Positions 1 to 6,432 of a stretch of DNA of 13,043 nt are shown here, in pieces; the stretch's first letter is position 1, and each line of letters opens with the position of its first letter. The stretch is from JBNKHH01 sp050290245. Lineage in GTDB: Bacteria; Pseudomonadota; Alphaproteobacteria; Rhodobacterales; Rhodobacteraceae. Made by a program: the position numbers and the translations under genes. The notes under the pieces were generated by a model. That model made no database searches. It was not told the DNA's origin and worked only from the letters and a program-made list of their open reading frames with translations. Location: NCBI GenBank assembly GCA_050290245.1, contig JBNKHH010000048.1, forward strand, positions 1 through 13,043, written 5' to 3'.

Positions 1-270
1 CATGATCGCCGCGCCGGGCTTCACCTTTTGGATGAACCCATGCGCGATCTTGCCGATCAGCCGGTCCGGCACCGCCATCAGGATCACGTCGGCGTCCGAA
101 ATGGCGTTGTCCGCATCGGCCACCGCCTCGACGCCCACCTCTTTCGACAGACGCGCGCGCCCCTCTTCACTGACCTCCACATGGTCGATCTCAAACCGTG
201 TCGGCTTCAGGTTCTGCGCCAGGCGCACGCCCATTTTCCCACCTGCGCCAAGCAAGGCTACCTTGGTCAT
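1..270 (-). CDS. apnO: ApnO-like NAD-dependent D-apionate oxidoisomerase, partial (N-terminal 90 residues)
   Basis: The reading frame is open from an ATG at 270 through the left edge, so only the first 90 residues are present. The N-terminus is a Rossmann dinucleotide-binding fold with the glycine-rich motif GAGGKMG at residues 8-14, as in 6-phosphogluconate dehydrogenase-type NAD-binding proteins. A hydrophobic strand (VILMAVPD) lies near residue 65. ApnO oxidises and isomerises D-apionate to 3-oxo-isoapionate using NAD+. The name rests mainly on context: the gene starts 14 bases after a DUF1537 kinase that itself overlaps a RuBisCO-like protein, and those are the next two enzymes of the published apionate route. 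A purine-rich AAAGGGAAG stretch precedes the start as a plausible ribosome site. The catalytic C-terminal half lies outside the window, so another NAD-dependent sugar-acid dehydrogenase is possible. Confidence 0.7.
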   Translation of the reverse strand, partial: MTKVALLGAGGKMGVRLAQNLKPTRFEIDHVEVSEEGRARLSKEVGVEAVADADNAISDADVILMAVPDRLIGKIAHGFIQKVKPGAAIM

Positions 271-284
271 CTCGTCTTCCCTTT

Positions 285-1646
285 TCAGTTGTTCCGAGCG
301 GTCCCGCCGCCCTCTTTGATCCAGCCGAAGAAATCGGCACTTCCCATCTGCCCGCCCTTCAGCGCCAGTTGCAGACCGGCGAAGGTGGGGTCGTTCGAAT
401 GCGCATTGAGCAAGGCCGCGCCCGGAATGGTCGGCGCAAGCGCGGTAAAGGCGAAAAGGTCCAGCTGCCGTGCCGCATGCCCAGAGGTATCGCCGCCCGA
501 GATCACCGCCCGCCGTATCCCTGTCTCGCGCAAAAGCCGCGCCAAGAGCCGCCCGAGACACGCGCCTATCCGCTGATTGGCTTCGCCGATGTCTACGCCC
601 GCCGCCGCCACCGCCCCACGCATGGCGTGAACACCCGGATCCTCCGGCCCCCGCGCCGAATGGATCAACGGATCGCGCCCCTCGGCCAAAACCTGCAAAG
701 CCGCGTCATAGGCCGCGTCTTCTGCAGCGCTCTCCCCAAGCGCCACGGCTGCCGCATCCAATGCAATCGGGGCAAACCCATGCGCCTCGGCCCAGTCGAT
801 CTGCGCCGCCGTCACCGGCGACACAGACCCCGAGACCGCCAGCATCCGCTCGACCGGCCCCGCGCCCGCCGTCACATCGTCCACCGACAGGTCCCCCGTC
901 GCCCGCCAATAGGCAACCAGAGCAAACTCCACCCCCTGCGAGCCAACCGCGAACACCTGCCCGGCCTCGGGCCAGATCAACCCGCCATTCGCGGCCATAT
1001 GCCCGGCGCTCATCGCATCGAGACAGACGACCTCCGCCCCGCGCTCCACCTCCCGCGCCAAGGCACCCGCCGCGTCGCCTTCCAGGTCCTCGACTGTGAT
1101 GACGGCGAACGCCCGCCCCGTCTGCTGCGCCAAATGCCGCGCCACATCCGCCTCGTCCATCGGCGTCACCGGATGGCGCGCCATCACCGGATGCCGGTCC
1201 AACCGGAACACCCCCTCGGGCGCGCCTGCAAACAAGGTGCCAAACGCCTGGTACCGCCGCATCGCCGGCGCCGCGATCAAGCACGGCACGAATGCCCCGC
1301 CCACTAGGGGCGCCCCGATGTCGATCGCTTTTCCGATCGAGCCGACATCAGGCGAGCTATCCAGCGTCGAACAAACCTTGTAATGCAACACCGGCGCGCC
1401 CGTCCCCTTGAGGAAGGCAAACGCCTCCGGCAAATGCGTCTCCATCCAGTCCGGCCCATGACTGCGCGCCGTGCTCGCGATCCCGATGGCCCGCGCCTCG
1501 GGAAACTGCGCCAGCTCCGCCTCGCCGGGTACATCCAGAAACAAAACCGACGGCACGCCCGCAAAGGCCAGAACCTCCATCGTCGCCGCCGCCCCTGTAA
1601 AGTCATCGCCGTACCAGCCGACCAATGTGCCGCTCGGCAAACTCAT
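285..1646 (-). CDS. oiaK: Four-carbon acid sugar kinase family (DUF1537), probable 3-oxo-isoapionate kinase OiaK
   Basis: This full-length 453-residue protein has both halves of the DUF1537 kinase family. The N-terminal substrate-binding domain opens with the motif GWYGDDFTGA at residues 10-19. The C-terminal nucleotide-binding domain carries ISGGDTSG at about residue 383 and LKGGQMGSADFF near the end. Known members phosphorylate erythronate, threonate or related 3-oxo acids with ATP. The member paired with a RuBisCO-like protein is OiaK, which makes 3-oxo-isoapionate 4-phosphate. The start ATG overlaps the stop of the RuBisCO-like gene by 4 bases (ATGA, 1643-1646), which implies translational coupling and joint supply of the phosphorylated intermediate. 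The family call is very secure. The substrate is inferred from neighbours; OtnK- or DtnK-type kinases normally sit beside PdxA2 or OtnC genes, and neither is seen here. Confidence 0.88.
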   Translation of the reverse strand: MSLPSGTLVGWYGDDFTGAAATMEVLAFAGVPSVLFLDVPGEAELAQFPEARAIGIASTARSHGPDWMETHLPEAFAFLKGTGAPVLHYKVCSTLDSSPDVGSIGKAIDIGAPLVGGAFVPCLIAAPAMRRYQAFGTLFAGAPEGVFRLDRHPVMARHPVTPMDEADVARHLAQQTGRAFAVITVEDLEGDAAGALAREVERGAEVVCLDAMSAGHMAANGGLIWPEAGQVFAVGSQGVEFALVAYWRATGDLSVDDVTAGAGPVERMLAVSGSVSPVTAAQIDWAEAHGFAPIALDAAAVALGESAAEDAAYDAALQVLAEGRDPLIHSARGPEDPGVHAMRGAVAAAGVDIGEANQRIGACLGRLLARLLRETGIRRAVISGGDTSGHAARQLDLFAFTALAPTIPGAALLNAHSNDPTFAGLQLALKGGQMGSADFFGWIKEGGGTARNN

Positions 1647-2890
1647 CTGCCATAAGCCTCCAACGCCCGCGCCAGCGCCGGATGATCCCGCCCGTATTCC
1701 TCCGCAGGCACCCCGGCTATCGCCGCATCCCAGGCATCACGCAACGACTGCACGCCCTCGGCCGGCCCACCCGGATGCGCCATGATCCCGCCGCCCGCCG
1801 CGTAAATGCAGTCCGCATTGCCAAGGCGGCGATAGGTTTCGGGCGGCTGCACCGCAGACTGGCCGGATGAGAACACCGGCATCGCCACACAAGGTTTGTC
1901 TTTCCACAAGGGCGTCTGCACGGACCGCGCCGAGGCAATCACGCTTTCGTCGCCTTCGGAAAACTTGTTCCGCAGCCCGTTCACATGCATGTGGTCCGCC
2001 CCGGCCAGCCTCCAGATCTTGGACCAGGCCGGATACGCCCACCCCAGCATCGGGGCGCGCGACAGGTACCCCCAGCCATTGCGATGCGCATGGATCGGCA
2101 GCTCCGAATGCCGCGCAAAGGCCAACATCCCCGACAGCCCGACCGCATTCAGCGAAAGCATCACGCAAGTCCCGCCCAGGTCGCGCACCAGGTCATGGCG
2201 CCGCTTCATCTGATCGACCTCACCGGTCAGATTAAAGGCGAACATCACCTTCTTGCCCGTCGCTTCGGCATGGTCGTTCAGCACGGCCATCACCGCACGA
2301 ACCCGATCCTCGAACGGGCAATCCGGCCCGTCGGCCTGCAACTCGTCGTCCTTGATGAAATCAATGCCCGCGCCCGCCAGCACCCGCGCCAGTTCCGCCG
2401 TCGCCTCCGCCGTCAGGCCAATCGACGGCTTGACGATCGTCCCGATCAACGGCCCAATCTCGACACCAGCCAGACGACGCGTCCCCGCGACCCCAAACTG
2501 GGGGCCAGGATAAGGCGCGCCAAAGGCTTCTGGCAACCGGATGTCCAGCAACCTAAGCCCCGAGAATTGCCTGAGCTCGAAAAGGTTCCCCGCCACCGTC
2601 GCCATCAGGTTCACCAGATCCGCCCCGATATTCCCCATCGGCCAGGACAGAGTGACTTTCGCCTGCCTAAAAGACGCCCCCGTCAGACCGCCGGGCAAGG
2701 ACGGAACAGTCACCTCGCCAAGAACCTCGACCCGCTCGACTCGTGCTGCCGAGCGTTCCCGCAACTCCGGCGTCTCGCCGGGCACGGCCACAAAAGTCCC
2801 CGAGCTTTGCTCGCCCGCCATCACCCCCGCGGCCTCCACCGGATCGACCGGCGTTTCGATCAAATAGTCCGCTTCGAACCGCGCACTCAT
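1643..2890 (-). CDS. RuBisCO-like protein (form IV), OiaX/OiaT-type 3-oxo-isoapionate-4-phosphate enzyme
   Basis: This 415-residue protein has the RuBisCO large-subunit fold: an N-terminal alpha/beta domain to about residue 130, then a TIM barrel. The metal and carbamylation motif KDDE is intact at residues 180-183 (FIKDDEL). The loop-1 lysine is kept at K154 (IVKPSIG), but the position of the second RuBisCO loop-1 lysine (K177 in plant numbering) is serine. A histidine-rich strand (IHAHRNGWG) replaces the usual HIHRAMH region, and an SSGQ loop stands where RuBisCO has SGG. These changes mark a non-carboxylating form IV enzyme. Known partners of OiaK act on 3-oxo-isoapionate 4-phosphate: OiaX yields 3-phosphoglycerate plus glycolate, and OiaT decarboxylates to L-erythrulose 1-phosphate. 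I cannot separate the two by eye. The start ATG overlaps the regulator stop (ATGA, 2887-2890) and the stop overlaps the kinase start, so it sits in a coupled operon. Confidence 0.88.
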   Translation of the reverse strand: MSARFEADYLIETPVDPVEAAGVMAGEQSSGTFVAVPGETPELRERSAARVERVEVLGEVTVPSLPGGLTGASFRQAKVTLSWPMGNIGADLVNLMATVAGNLFELRQFSGLRLLDIRLPEAFGAPYPGPQFGVAGTRRLAGVEIGPLIGTIVKPSIGLTAEATAELARVLAGAGIDFIKDDELQADGPDCPFEDRVRAVMAVLNDHAEATGKKVMFAFNLTGEVDQMKRRHDLVRDLGGTCVMLSLNAVGLSGMLAFARHSELPIHAHRNGWGYLSRAPMLGWAYPAWSKIWRLAGADHMHVNGLRNKFSEGDESVIASARSVQTPLWKDKPCVAMPVFSSGQSAVQPPETYRRLGNADCIYAAGGGIMAHPGGPAEGVQSLRDAWDAAIAGVPAEEYGRDHPALARALEAYGR

Positions 2891-3606
2891 GTCAGGTACT
2901 CCTGGCCATAAAGCGCATTCGCCCGTTCCAGATGGTCGCGCATCGCCCGCGCCGCACCGTCTCCATCGCCCGCTGCAATGGCCTCGAGGATCGCGCCATG
3001 CTCGGCCAGGGTCAGACCCTCAAGGCCCAGCTTGCGCACCGATTCAACGTGAAACGTCCGCATCCAGCTGAAGATCCCGTGCGCCACGGCCTCGAAGATC
3101 GGGTTCCCCGAAATCGCCGCGATCCGCCGGTGAAATTGCCCGTCCGCTTCCAGAAACCGCTCGGCATCTGCCCGCGCCGCCTTCTGCCCCGCCATGATCG
3201 CGCGCAGTTCCTTTACATCCGCATCGTTGCGCCGCCGCGCCGCCATGCGCGCCATCTCGGATTCGAGCGACACGCGCGCCTCCTTCAGGTGCTCAAGCGA
3301 CGAGTCCGAATGGGTCAAAACGTGGCGCATCCCCGTGCCAAGGCGCTCAACCAACCCGTCCAGCGTCGGCTCTGCCAGCCTGGGCCGGCCGCCGTGACGG
3401 ATGTCGACCACCCCCATGTGCTGCAAGCTCTGCATCGCCTCGCGGATCGCCGGACGCCCGACGCCATACTCCGCCATCAGCTCGCGCTCGGAGGGCAAGG
3501 CATCGCCCGGAGCCAGTCCGTTTTCCCGGATCAGCCGCAACAAACGGTCCTGAACCTCGTCGGACAGCTTGCGCGGACGGATTTCATTTTCTGGCATACT
3601 CATCAT
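2887..3606 (-). CDS. GntR-family transcriptional regulator, FCD (FadR/NanR/UxuR-like) subgroup
   Basis: This is a one-component repressor or activator of about 239 residues. An N-terminal winged helix-turn-helix (residues 12-77) carries the signature PSERELMAEYGVGRPAIREA followed by a wing with HGGRPRL. The C-terminal all-helical FCD domain keeps a full metal site, D155, H159, H203 and H225. That spacing matches metal-binding FCD regulators that sense small carboxylates or sugar acids. It is the first gene of the leftward operon and diverges from the dioxygenase operon, so it probably controls one or both arms in response to a sugar-acid metabolite. The start is uncertain: ATG codons lie at 3606, 3603 and 3597, and a TTG at 3660 would add 18 poorly supported residues. 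None has a good ribosome site, and a dyad covers the ATG cluster. Confidence 0.9.
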   Translation of the reverse strand: MMSMPENEIRPRKLSDEVQDRLLRLIRENGLAPGDALPSERELMAEYGVGRPAIREAMQSLQHMGVVDIRHGGRPRLAEPTLDGLVERLGTGMRHVLTHSDSSLEHLKEARVSLESEMARMAARRRNDADVKELRAIMAGQKAARADAERFLEADGQFHRRIAAISGNPIFEAVAHGIFSWMRTFHVESVRKLGLEGLTLAEHGAILEAIAAGDGDGAARAMRDHLERANALYGQEYLT

Positions 3607-3611
3607 ACCAG
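3591..3611. promoter_or_regulatory. Candidate GntR/FCD operator: dyad over the regulator start codons
   Basis: The plus strand reads CTGGCAT, a 7-base spacer, then ATACCAG, giving two 7-base half-sites that match at six positions. The TGGTAT/ATACCA core resembles operators of the UxuR/ExuR/NanR branch of FCD regulators (TGGTATACCA type), although the spacer is longer than in UxuR sites. It covers the start codons of the regulator gene, which would suit autorepression of the leftward operon. Part of the dyad is also Met-Pro coding sequence, so chance symmetry cannot be excluded. Confidence 0.4.
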
Positions 3612-3699
3612 TTTTAGGCCCGAACCCCGCCAACGTCCAGTACAAAGCCAATCCGGCCAAATATATCGCAAAGTCCTTGTTTCATTACGCTCTACGCCA

Positions 3700-3728
3700 T
3701 TGACGCCCCCGCCGATCTGGCTTCAAAT
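3700..3728 (+). promoter_or_regulatory. Candidate sigma-70 promoter for the rightward operon
   Basis: A TTGACG -35 hexamer at 3700-3705 is followed by exactly 17 bases and a TCAAAT -10 at 3723-3728, which matches TATAAT at four of six positions. Transcription would begin near 3735, about 27 bases before the preferred TTG start of the dioxygenase gene. The rest of the divergent region (3612-3699) contains an AT-rich patch around 3655-3690. I found no convincing minus-strand promoter for the regulator operon by eye. Confidence 0.5.
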
Positions 3729-3751
3729 ACCGAAATCTCATCCTGCCATGT

Positions 3752-3756
3752 GGAGG
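3752..3756 (+). promoter_or_regulatory. Ribosome binding site that fixes a TTG start for the dioxygenase gene
   Basis: A perfect GGAGG ends 5 bases before a TTG codon at 3762. The alternative in-frame GTG at 3750 would overlap this Shine-Dalgarno sequence and has none of its own. Starting at TTG gives MLTENQIKDF, the usual N-terminus of PhyH-family proteins. Confidence 0.75.
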
Positions 3757-3761
3757 CGGAA

Positions 3762-4694
3762 TTGCTCACCGAAAACCAGATCAAGGACTTCCAGAACCGG
3801 GGTTTCCTTGTCGTCGACAACGTGCTCGAACCTGAAATCCTGACCTCGGTGCGCACCGAGTACGAGGCGCTGCTCGACAGGCTGCTGGACGGCTGGGGCC
3901 TGGCCGATGAACTGGCAGGTGCCAGCTTCCAGGACAAACTCACTGCCGCCTACCGGAGGGGCCTCGATTGGTTTCAGCCGATGGACATTTCCCTGCCCGG
4001 CGACCGCATCTCCGAGGACACGCCGATGCATTTCGGCCCCGCCGTCTTCGACATGCTGACCTCGCCCCGGCTCCTCGACATGGTCGAGGACCTGATCGGC
4101 CCCGAGATCACCTCGAACCCGATCCAGCACGTCCGCATCAAGCCGCCCGCGCGCACCCTGAACAAGGACGAAATCCGCGCCCACGTCGGCGGCACCGACT
4201 GGCACCAGGATCGCGCCGTCGCGCTGGAAGAGGCCGACCAGACCGACATGGTCACTGTCTGGCTCGCCATCACCGACGCTACCGTTGAAAACGGCTGCCT
4301 CCAGGTGATCCCCTCCAAGCACGAGCTGCTGCCCCACTGCCCGCAGCGCCAGACCGCCATCGCGGACGGCTTCATCGACAAATCGCGCGCCATGCCGCTG
4401 CCTGTGAAATCCGGCGGCGCGGTGCTGTTCCACCCGATGACGCCCCATGGCTCGCTCGACAACCTGTCCGACGGCATCCGATGGTCGTTCGACTTGCGCT
4501 TCAACAAGACCGGCCAGCCCACCGGCCGCGCGCATTTCCCCGAATTCGTCGCCCGCTCGCGTGCGCACCCCGAAACCGAACTGCGCGACTGGAAGGCGTG
4601 GAAATCCATGTGGGAAGCGACACGCACCCGTCTCGCGCAAGCCGACCACATCGACATCCACCGCTGGAGCGCTGACGCCCCGGTCTGCGCGTGA
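3762..4694 (+). CDS. PhyH-family Fe(II)/2-oxoglutarate-dependent dioxygenase
   Basis: This 310-residue protein belongs to the phytanoyl-CoA dioxygenase (PhyH) superfamily. The facial triad is clear: H148 and D150 in the WHQD motif and the distal H229 in PHGSLDN. R240 (RWSFDLRF) is the likely salt-bridge partner for the 2-oxoglutarate carboxylate. Such enzymes couple oxidative decarboxylation of 2-oxoglutarate to hydroxylation or oxidative demethylation of a small cytosolic substrate. The N-terminus (LTENQIKDFQNRGFLVVDNVL) is the standard PhyH opening, which supports the TTG start over GTG at 3750. The EctD signature is absent, so it is not an ectoine hydroxylase. As first gene of the rightward operon beside sugar-acid enzymes, it may remove a methyl or hydroxylate the substrate before the dehydratase acts, but the substrate is unknown. 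Confidence 0.87.
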   Translation: MLTENQIKDFQNRGFLVVDNVLEPEILTSVRTEYEALLDRLLDGWGLADELAGASFQDKLTAAYRRGLDWFQPMDISLPGDRISEDTPMHFGPAVFDMLTSPRLLDMVEDLIGPEITSNPIQHVRIKPPARTLNKDEIRAHVGGTDWHQDRAVALEEADQTDMVTVWLAITDATVENGCLQVIPSKHELLPHCPQRQTAIADGFIDKSRAMPLPVKSGGAVLFHPMTPHGSLDNLSDGIRWSFDLRFNKTGQPTGRAHFPEFVARSRAHPETELRDWKAWKSMWEATRTRLAQADHIDIHRWSADAPVCA

Positions 4695-4880
4695 GAGGCA
4701 GTTTTTGGCCGTGCGCACAGATGACCACAGAAAGTCGGCGCCCCGGACGCCGACCAGCCATCGACAGGACGCCAGCGGGATGCCGACACCACGTTTCGCC
4801 CCCTTCGCCGAAGACCACGCAGTGATCCGGCCAATTTTGCCCCAAACCACAGTTCGCAGCCTTCGCGCCGGAGCAACACG
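4695..4880. other. Intergenic region with a perfect inverted repeat, largest gap in the rightward cluster
   Basis: No supported coding sequence lies here; reading frames crossing it are continuations of shadows of the flanking genes. A perfect 7-base inverted repeat (GTCGGCG, 7-base loop, CGCCGAC) lies at 4734-4754. It has no T-run after it, so it is not a classical intrinsic terminator. A GGAG ribosome site at 4870-4873 serves the following gene. I see no promoter with good hexamers. The gap could hold a processing site, an operator or an internal regulatory leader. Confidence 0.55.
4734..4754. repeat. 7-bp perfect inverted repeat in the dioxygenase-dehydratase gap
   Basis: GTCGGCG at 4734-4740 and CGCCGAC at 4748-4754 are exact reverse complements around a C/G-rich 7-base loop. 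As RNA this would form a GC-rich hairpin 40 bases after the dioxygenase stop. No uridine tract follows. It could stabilise the upstream message, act as a weak terminator, or be a protein-binding dyad. Confidence 0.5.
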
Positions 4881-6392
4881 ATGAATACCACCGTCCGCCT
4901 CGACCCCTCCGACAACGTGGTCACCGCCACCCGCGCGCTCGAAGCCGGCGCAACGGTCGAGGACGTCACCACGACCGGCATGATCCCCTCGGGTCACAAG
5001 ATCGCCACCCGCGCCATCCCCAAGGGCGGCGAGATCCGCAAATACGCCCAACTGATCGGCTACGCGGCCGAGAACATCGCGCCGGGCGACCACGTCCACA
5101 GCCAGAACACCGAGTTCAGGAACACCGACCAAGCCTATGAATTTTCTAGCGATTTGAGGCCCGTACAAATGGTCCCCGAGGACCAGCGCGACACCTTCAT
5201 GGGCTACCGGCGCGAAAACGGCACGGTCGGCACACGCAACTACATCGCCGTCGTCACTTCGGTGAACTGCTCGGCCACCGCCGCCCGTCGCATCGCCGAC
5301 CACTTCGGCCCCGAGGAACTTGCCGATTACCCGAACGTCGATGGCGTCGTCGCTTTCGTGCACGGCACAGGCTGCGGAATGGCAGGATCGGGTGACGGCT
5401 TCGAGGCGCTTCAACGCGTCATGTGGGGCTATGCGAAACACCCCAACCACGCGGGCGTTCTGATGGTCGGGCTGGGCTGCGAGATGAACCAGATCGACTG
5501 GCTCCTCGAGGCCTATGGGCTGAAGCAGTCGGAAACCTTTCAAACCATGAATATTCAAGGGGTTGCAGGCCTTCGTAAAACCATTGAAATGGGCATTTCC
5601 AAGGTCAAATCCATGCTGCCGATCGCCAACCAGGCGACCCGCACTCCTTGCCCGGCCTCCGAATTGATGGTGGCGCTTCAGTGCGGCGGCTCCGACGCCT
5701 GGTCCGGGATCACAGCCAACCCTGCCTTGGGCTATGCCTGCGATTTGCTCGTCGCCCAGGGCGGCACCGGCGTACTGGCCGAAACGCCCGAGATCTACGG
5801 CGCCGAACATCTGCTGACCCGCCGCGCGGTTGACACACAGGTTGGCGAACGCCTCGTCAGCCTCATCCGCTGGTGGGAGGACTACACCCTCAGAAACAAG
5901 GGTTCGATGGACAACAACCCGTCCCCGGGCAACAAGAAAGGTGGCCTGACGACCATCCTGGAAAAATCCCTCGGCGCTGCCGCCAAGGGCGGCACCACCC
6001 CCCTGACCGGCGTCTACAAGTATGCCGAGCCCGTCCGCGCCAAGGGTTTCACCTTCATGGACAGCCCCGGCTACGACCCCGCTTCGGTCACCGGCCAGAT
6101 CGCGGGCGGCTGCAACCTCGTCTGTTTCACCACCGGTCGCGGTTCGGCTTTCGGGTCGAAACCCGCGCCGACGATCAAGGTCGCCACCAACTCCGAGATG
6201 TATGGCCGCATGATCGAGGACATGGACGTCAACGCCGGTGAAATCCTCACGAAAGGTGTCAGCGTCGAAGAGAAGGGACGCGAAATTTACGAGATGTTTC
6301 TAAAGGTTGCCAGCGGAGAAGAAACCAAGTCCGAGGCGCAGGGACTGGGCGACTACGAGTTCGTCCCCTGGCAAATCGGAGCGGTGATGTGA
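4881..6392 (+). CDS. uxaA: UxaA/GarD-family sugar-acid dehydratase with N-terminal SAF domain
   Basis: This 503-residue protein is a full-length fused member of the altronate/galactarate dehydratase family. Residues 1 to about 80 are a SAF domain ending in the typical GDHVHSQN. The catalytic region begins near residue 110 (FMGYRRENGTVGTRNY) and contains NCSATAA, GTGCGMAG and GLGCEMNQIDWLL. The C-terminus carries CFTTGRGSAFGSKPAPTIK and the MDVNAGEIL block. Family members are iron-dependent lyases that dehydrate D-altronate to KDG, or D-galactarate to 5-keto-4-deoxy-glucarate. The KDG kinase six genes downstream favours the KDG-producing reaction. The start ATG has GGAG 7 bases upstream. UxaA and GarD are hard to separate by eye, and other hexonates are possible substrates. 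The linker between the two domains (about 5140-5170) is locally AT-rich. Confidence 0.85.
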   Translation: MNTTVRLDPSDNVVTATRALEAGATVEDVTTTGMIPSGHKIATRAIPKGGEIRKYAQLIGYAAENIAPGDHVHSQNTEFRNTDQAYEFSSDLRPVQMVPEDQRDTFMGYRRENGTVGTRNYIAVVTSVNCSATAARRIADHFGPEELADYPNVDGVVAFVHGTGCGMAGSGDGFEALQRVMWGYAKHPNHAGVLMVGLGCEMNQIDWLLEAYGLKQSETFQTMNIQGVAGLRKTIEMGISKVKSMLPIANQATRTPCPASELMVALQCGGSDAWSGITANPALGYACDLLVAQGGTGVLAETPEIYGAEHLLTRRAVDTQVGERLVSLIRWWEDYTLRNKGSMDNNPSPGNKKGGLTTILEKSLGAAAKGGTTPLTGVYKYAEPVRAKGFTFMDSPGYDPASVTGQIAGGCNLVCFTTGRGSAFGSKPAPTIKVATNSEMYGRMIEDMDVNAGEILTKGVSVEEKGREIYEMFLKVASGEETKSEAQGLGDYEFVPWQIGAVM

Positions 6393-6432
6393 CCGGTTTC
6401 CATCGCGGAGATCGGCACCAAGGGAGGGCACA

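Noticed and set aside
198..1307. Long plus-strand open frame of 369 codons opposite the kinase gene
   Set aside because: It is arginine/proline/histidine-rich with no family motifs and lies antisense to the well-supported DUF1537 kinase; a typical shadow in GC-rich DNA.
1643..2890. True carboxylating RuBisCO
   Set aside because: Loop-1 and phosphate-binding residues differ from RuBisCO, no small subunit or phosphoribulokinase is present, and it is coupled to a DUF1537 kinase.
3762..4694. Ectoine hydroxylase (EctD)
   Set aside because: The PhyH iron triad is present but the EctD signature and ect genes are absent.
4734..4754. Hairpin as an intrinsic terminator
   Set aside because: The stem is GC-rich, but no T-run follows on either strand.
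3738..5810. 690-codon minus-strand open frame
   Set aside because: It spans antisense across the dioxygenase, the gap and the dehydratase, both with intact catalytic motifs. Its composition (repetitive G/A/V/D/R) fits an antisense shadow.
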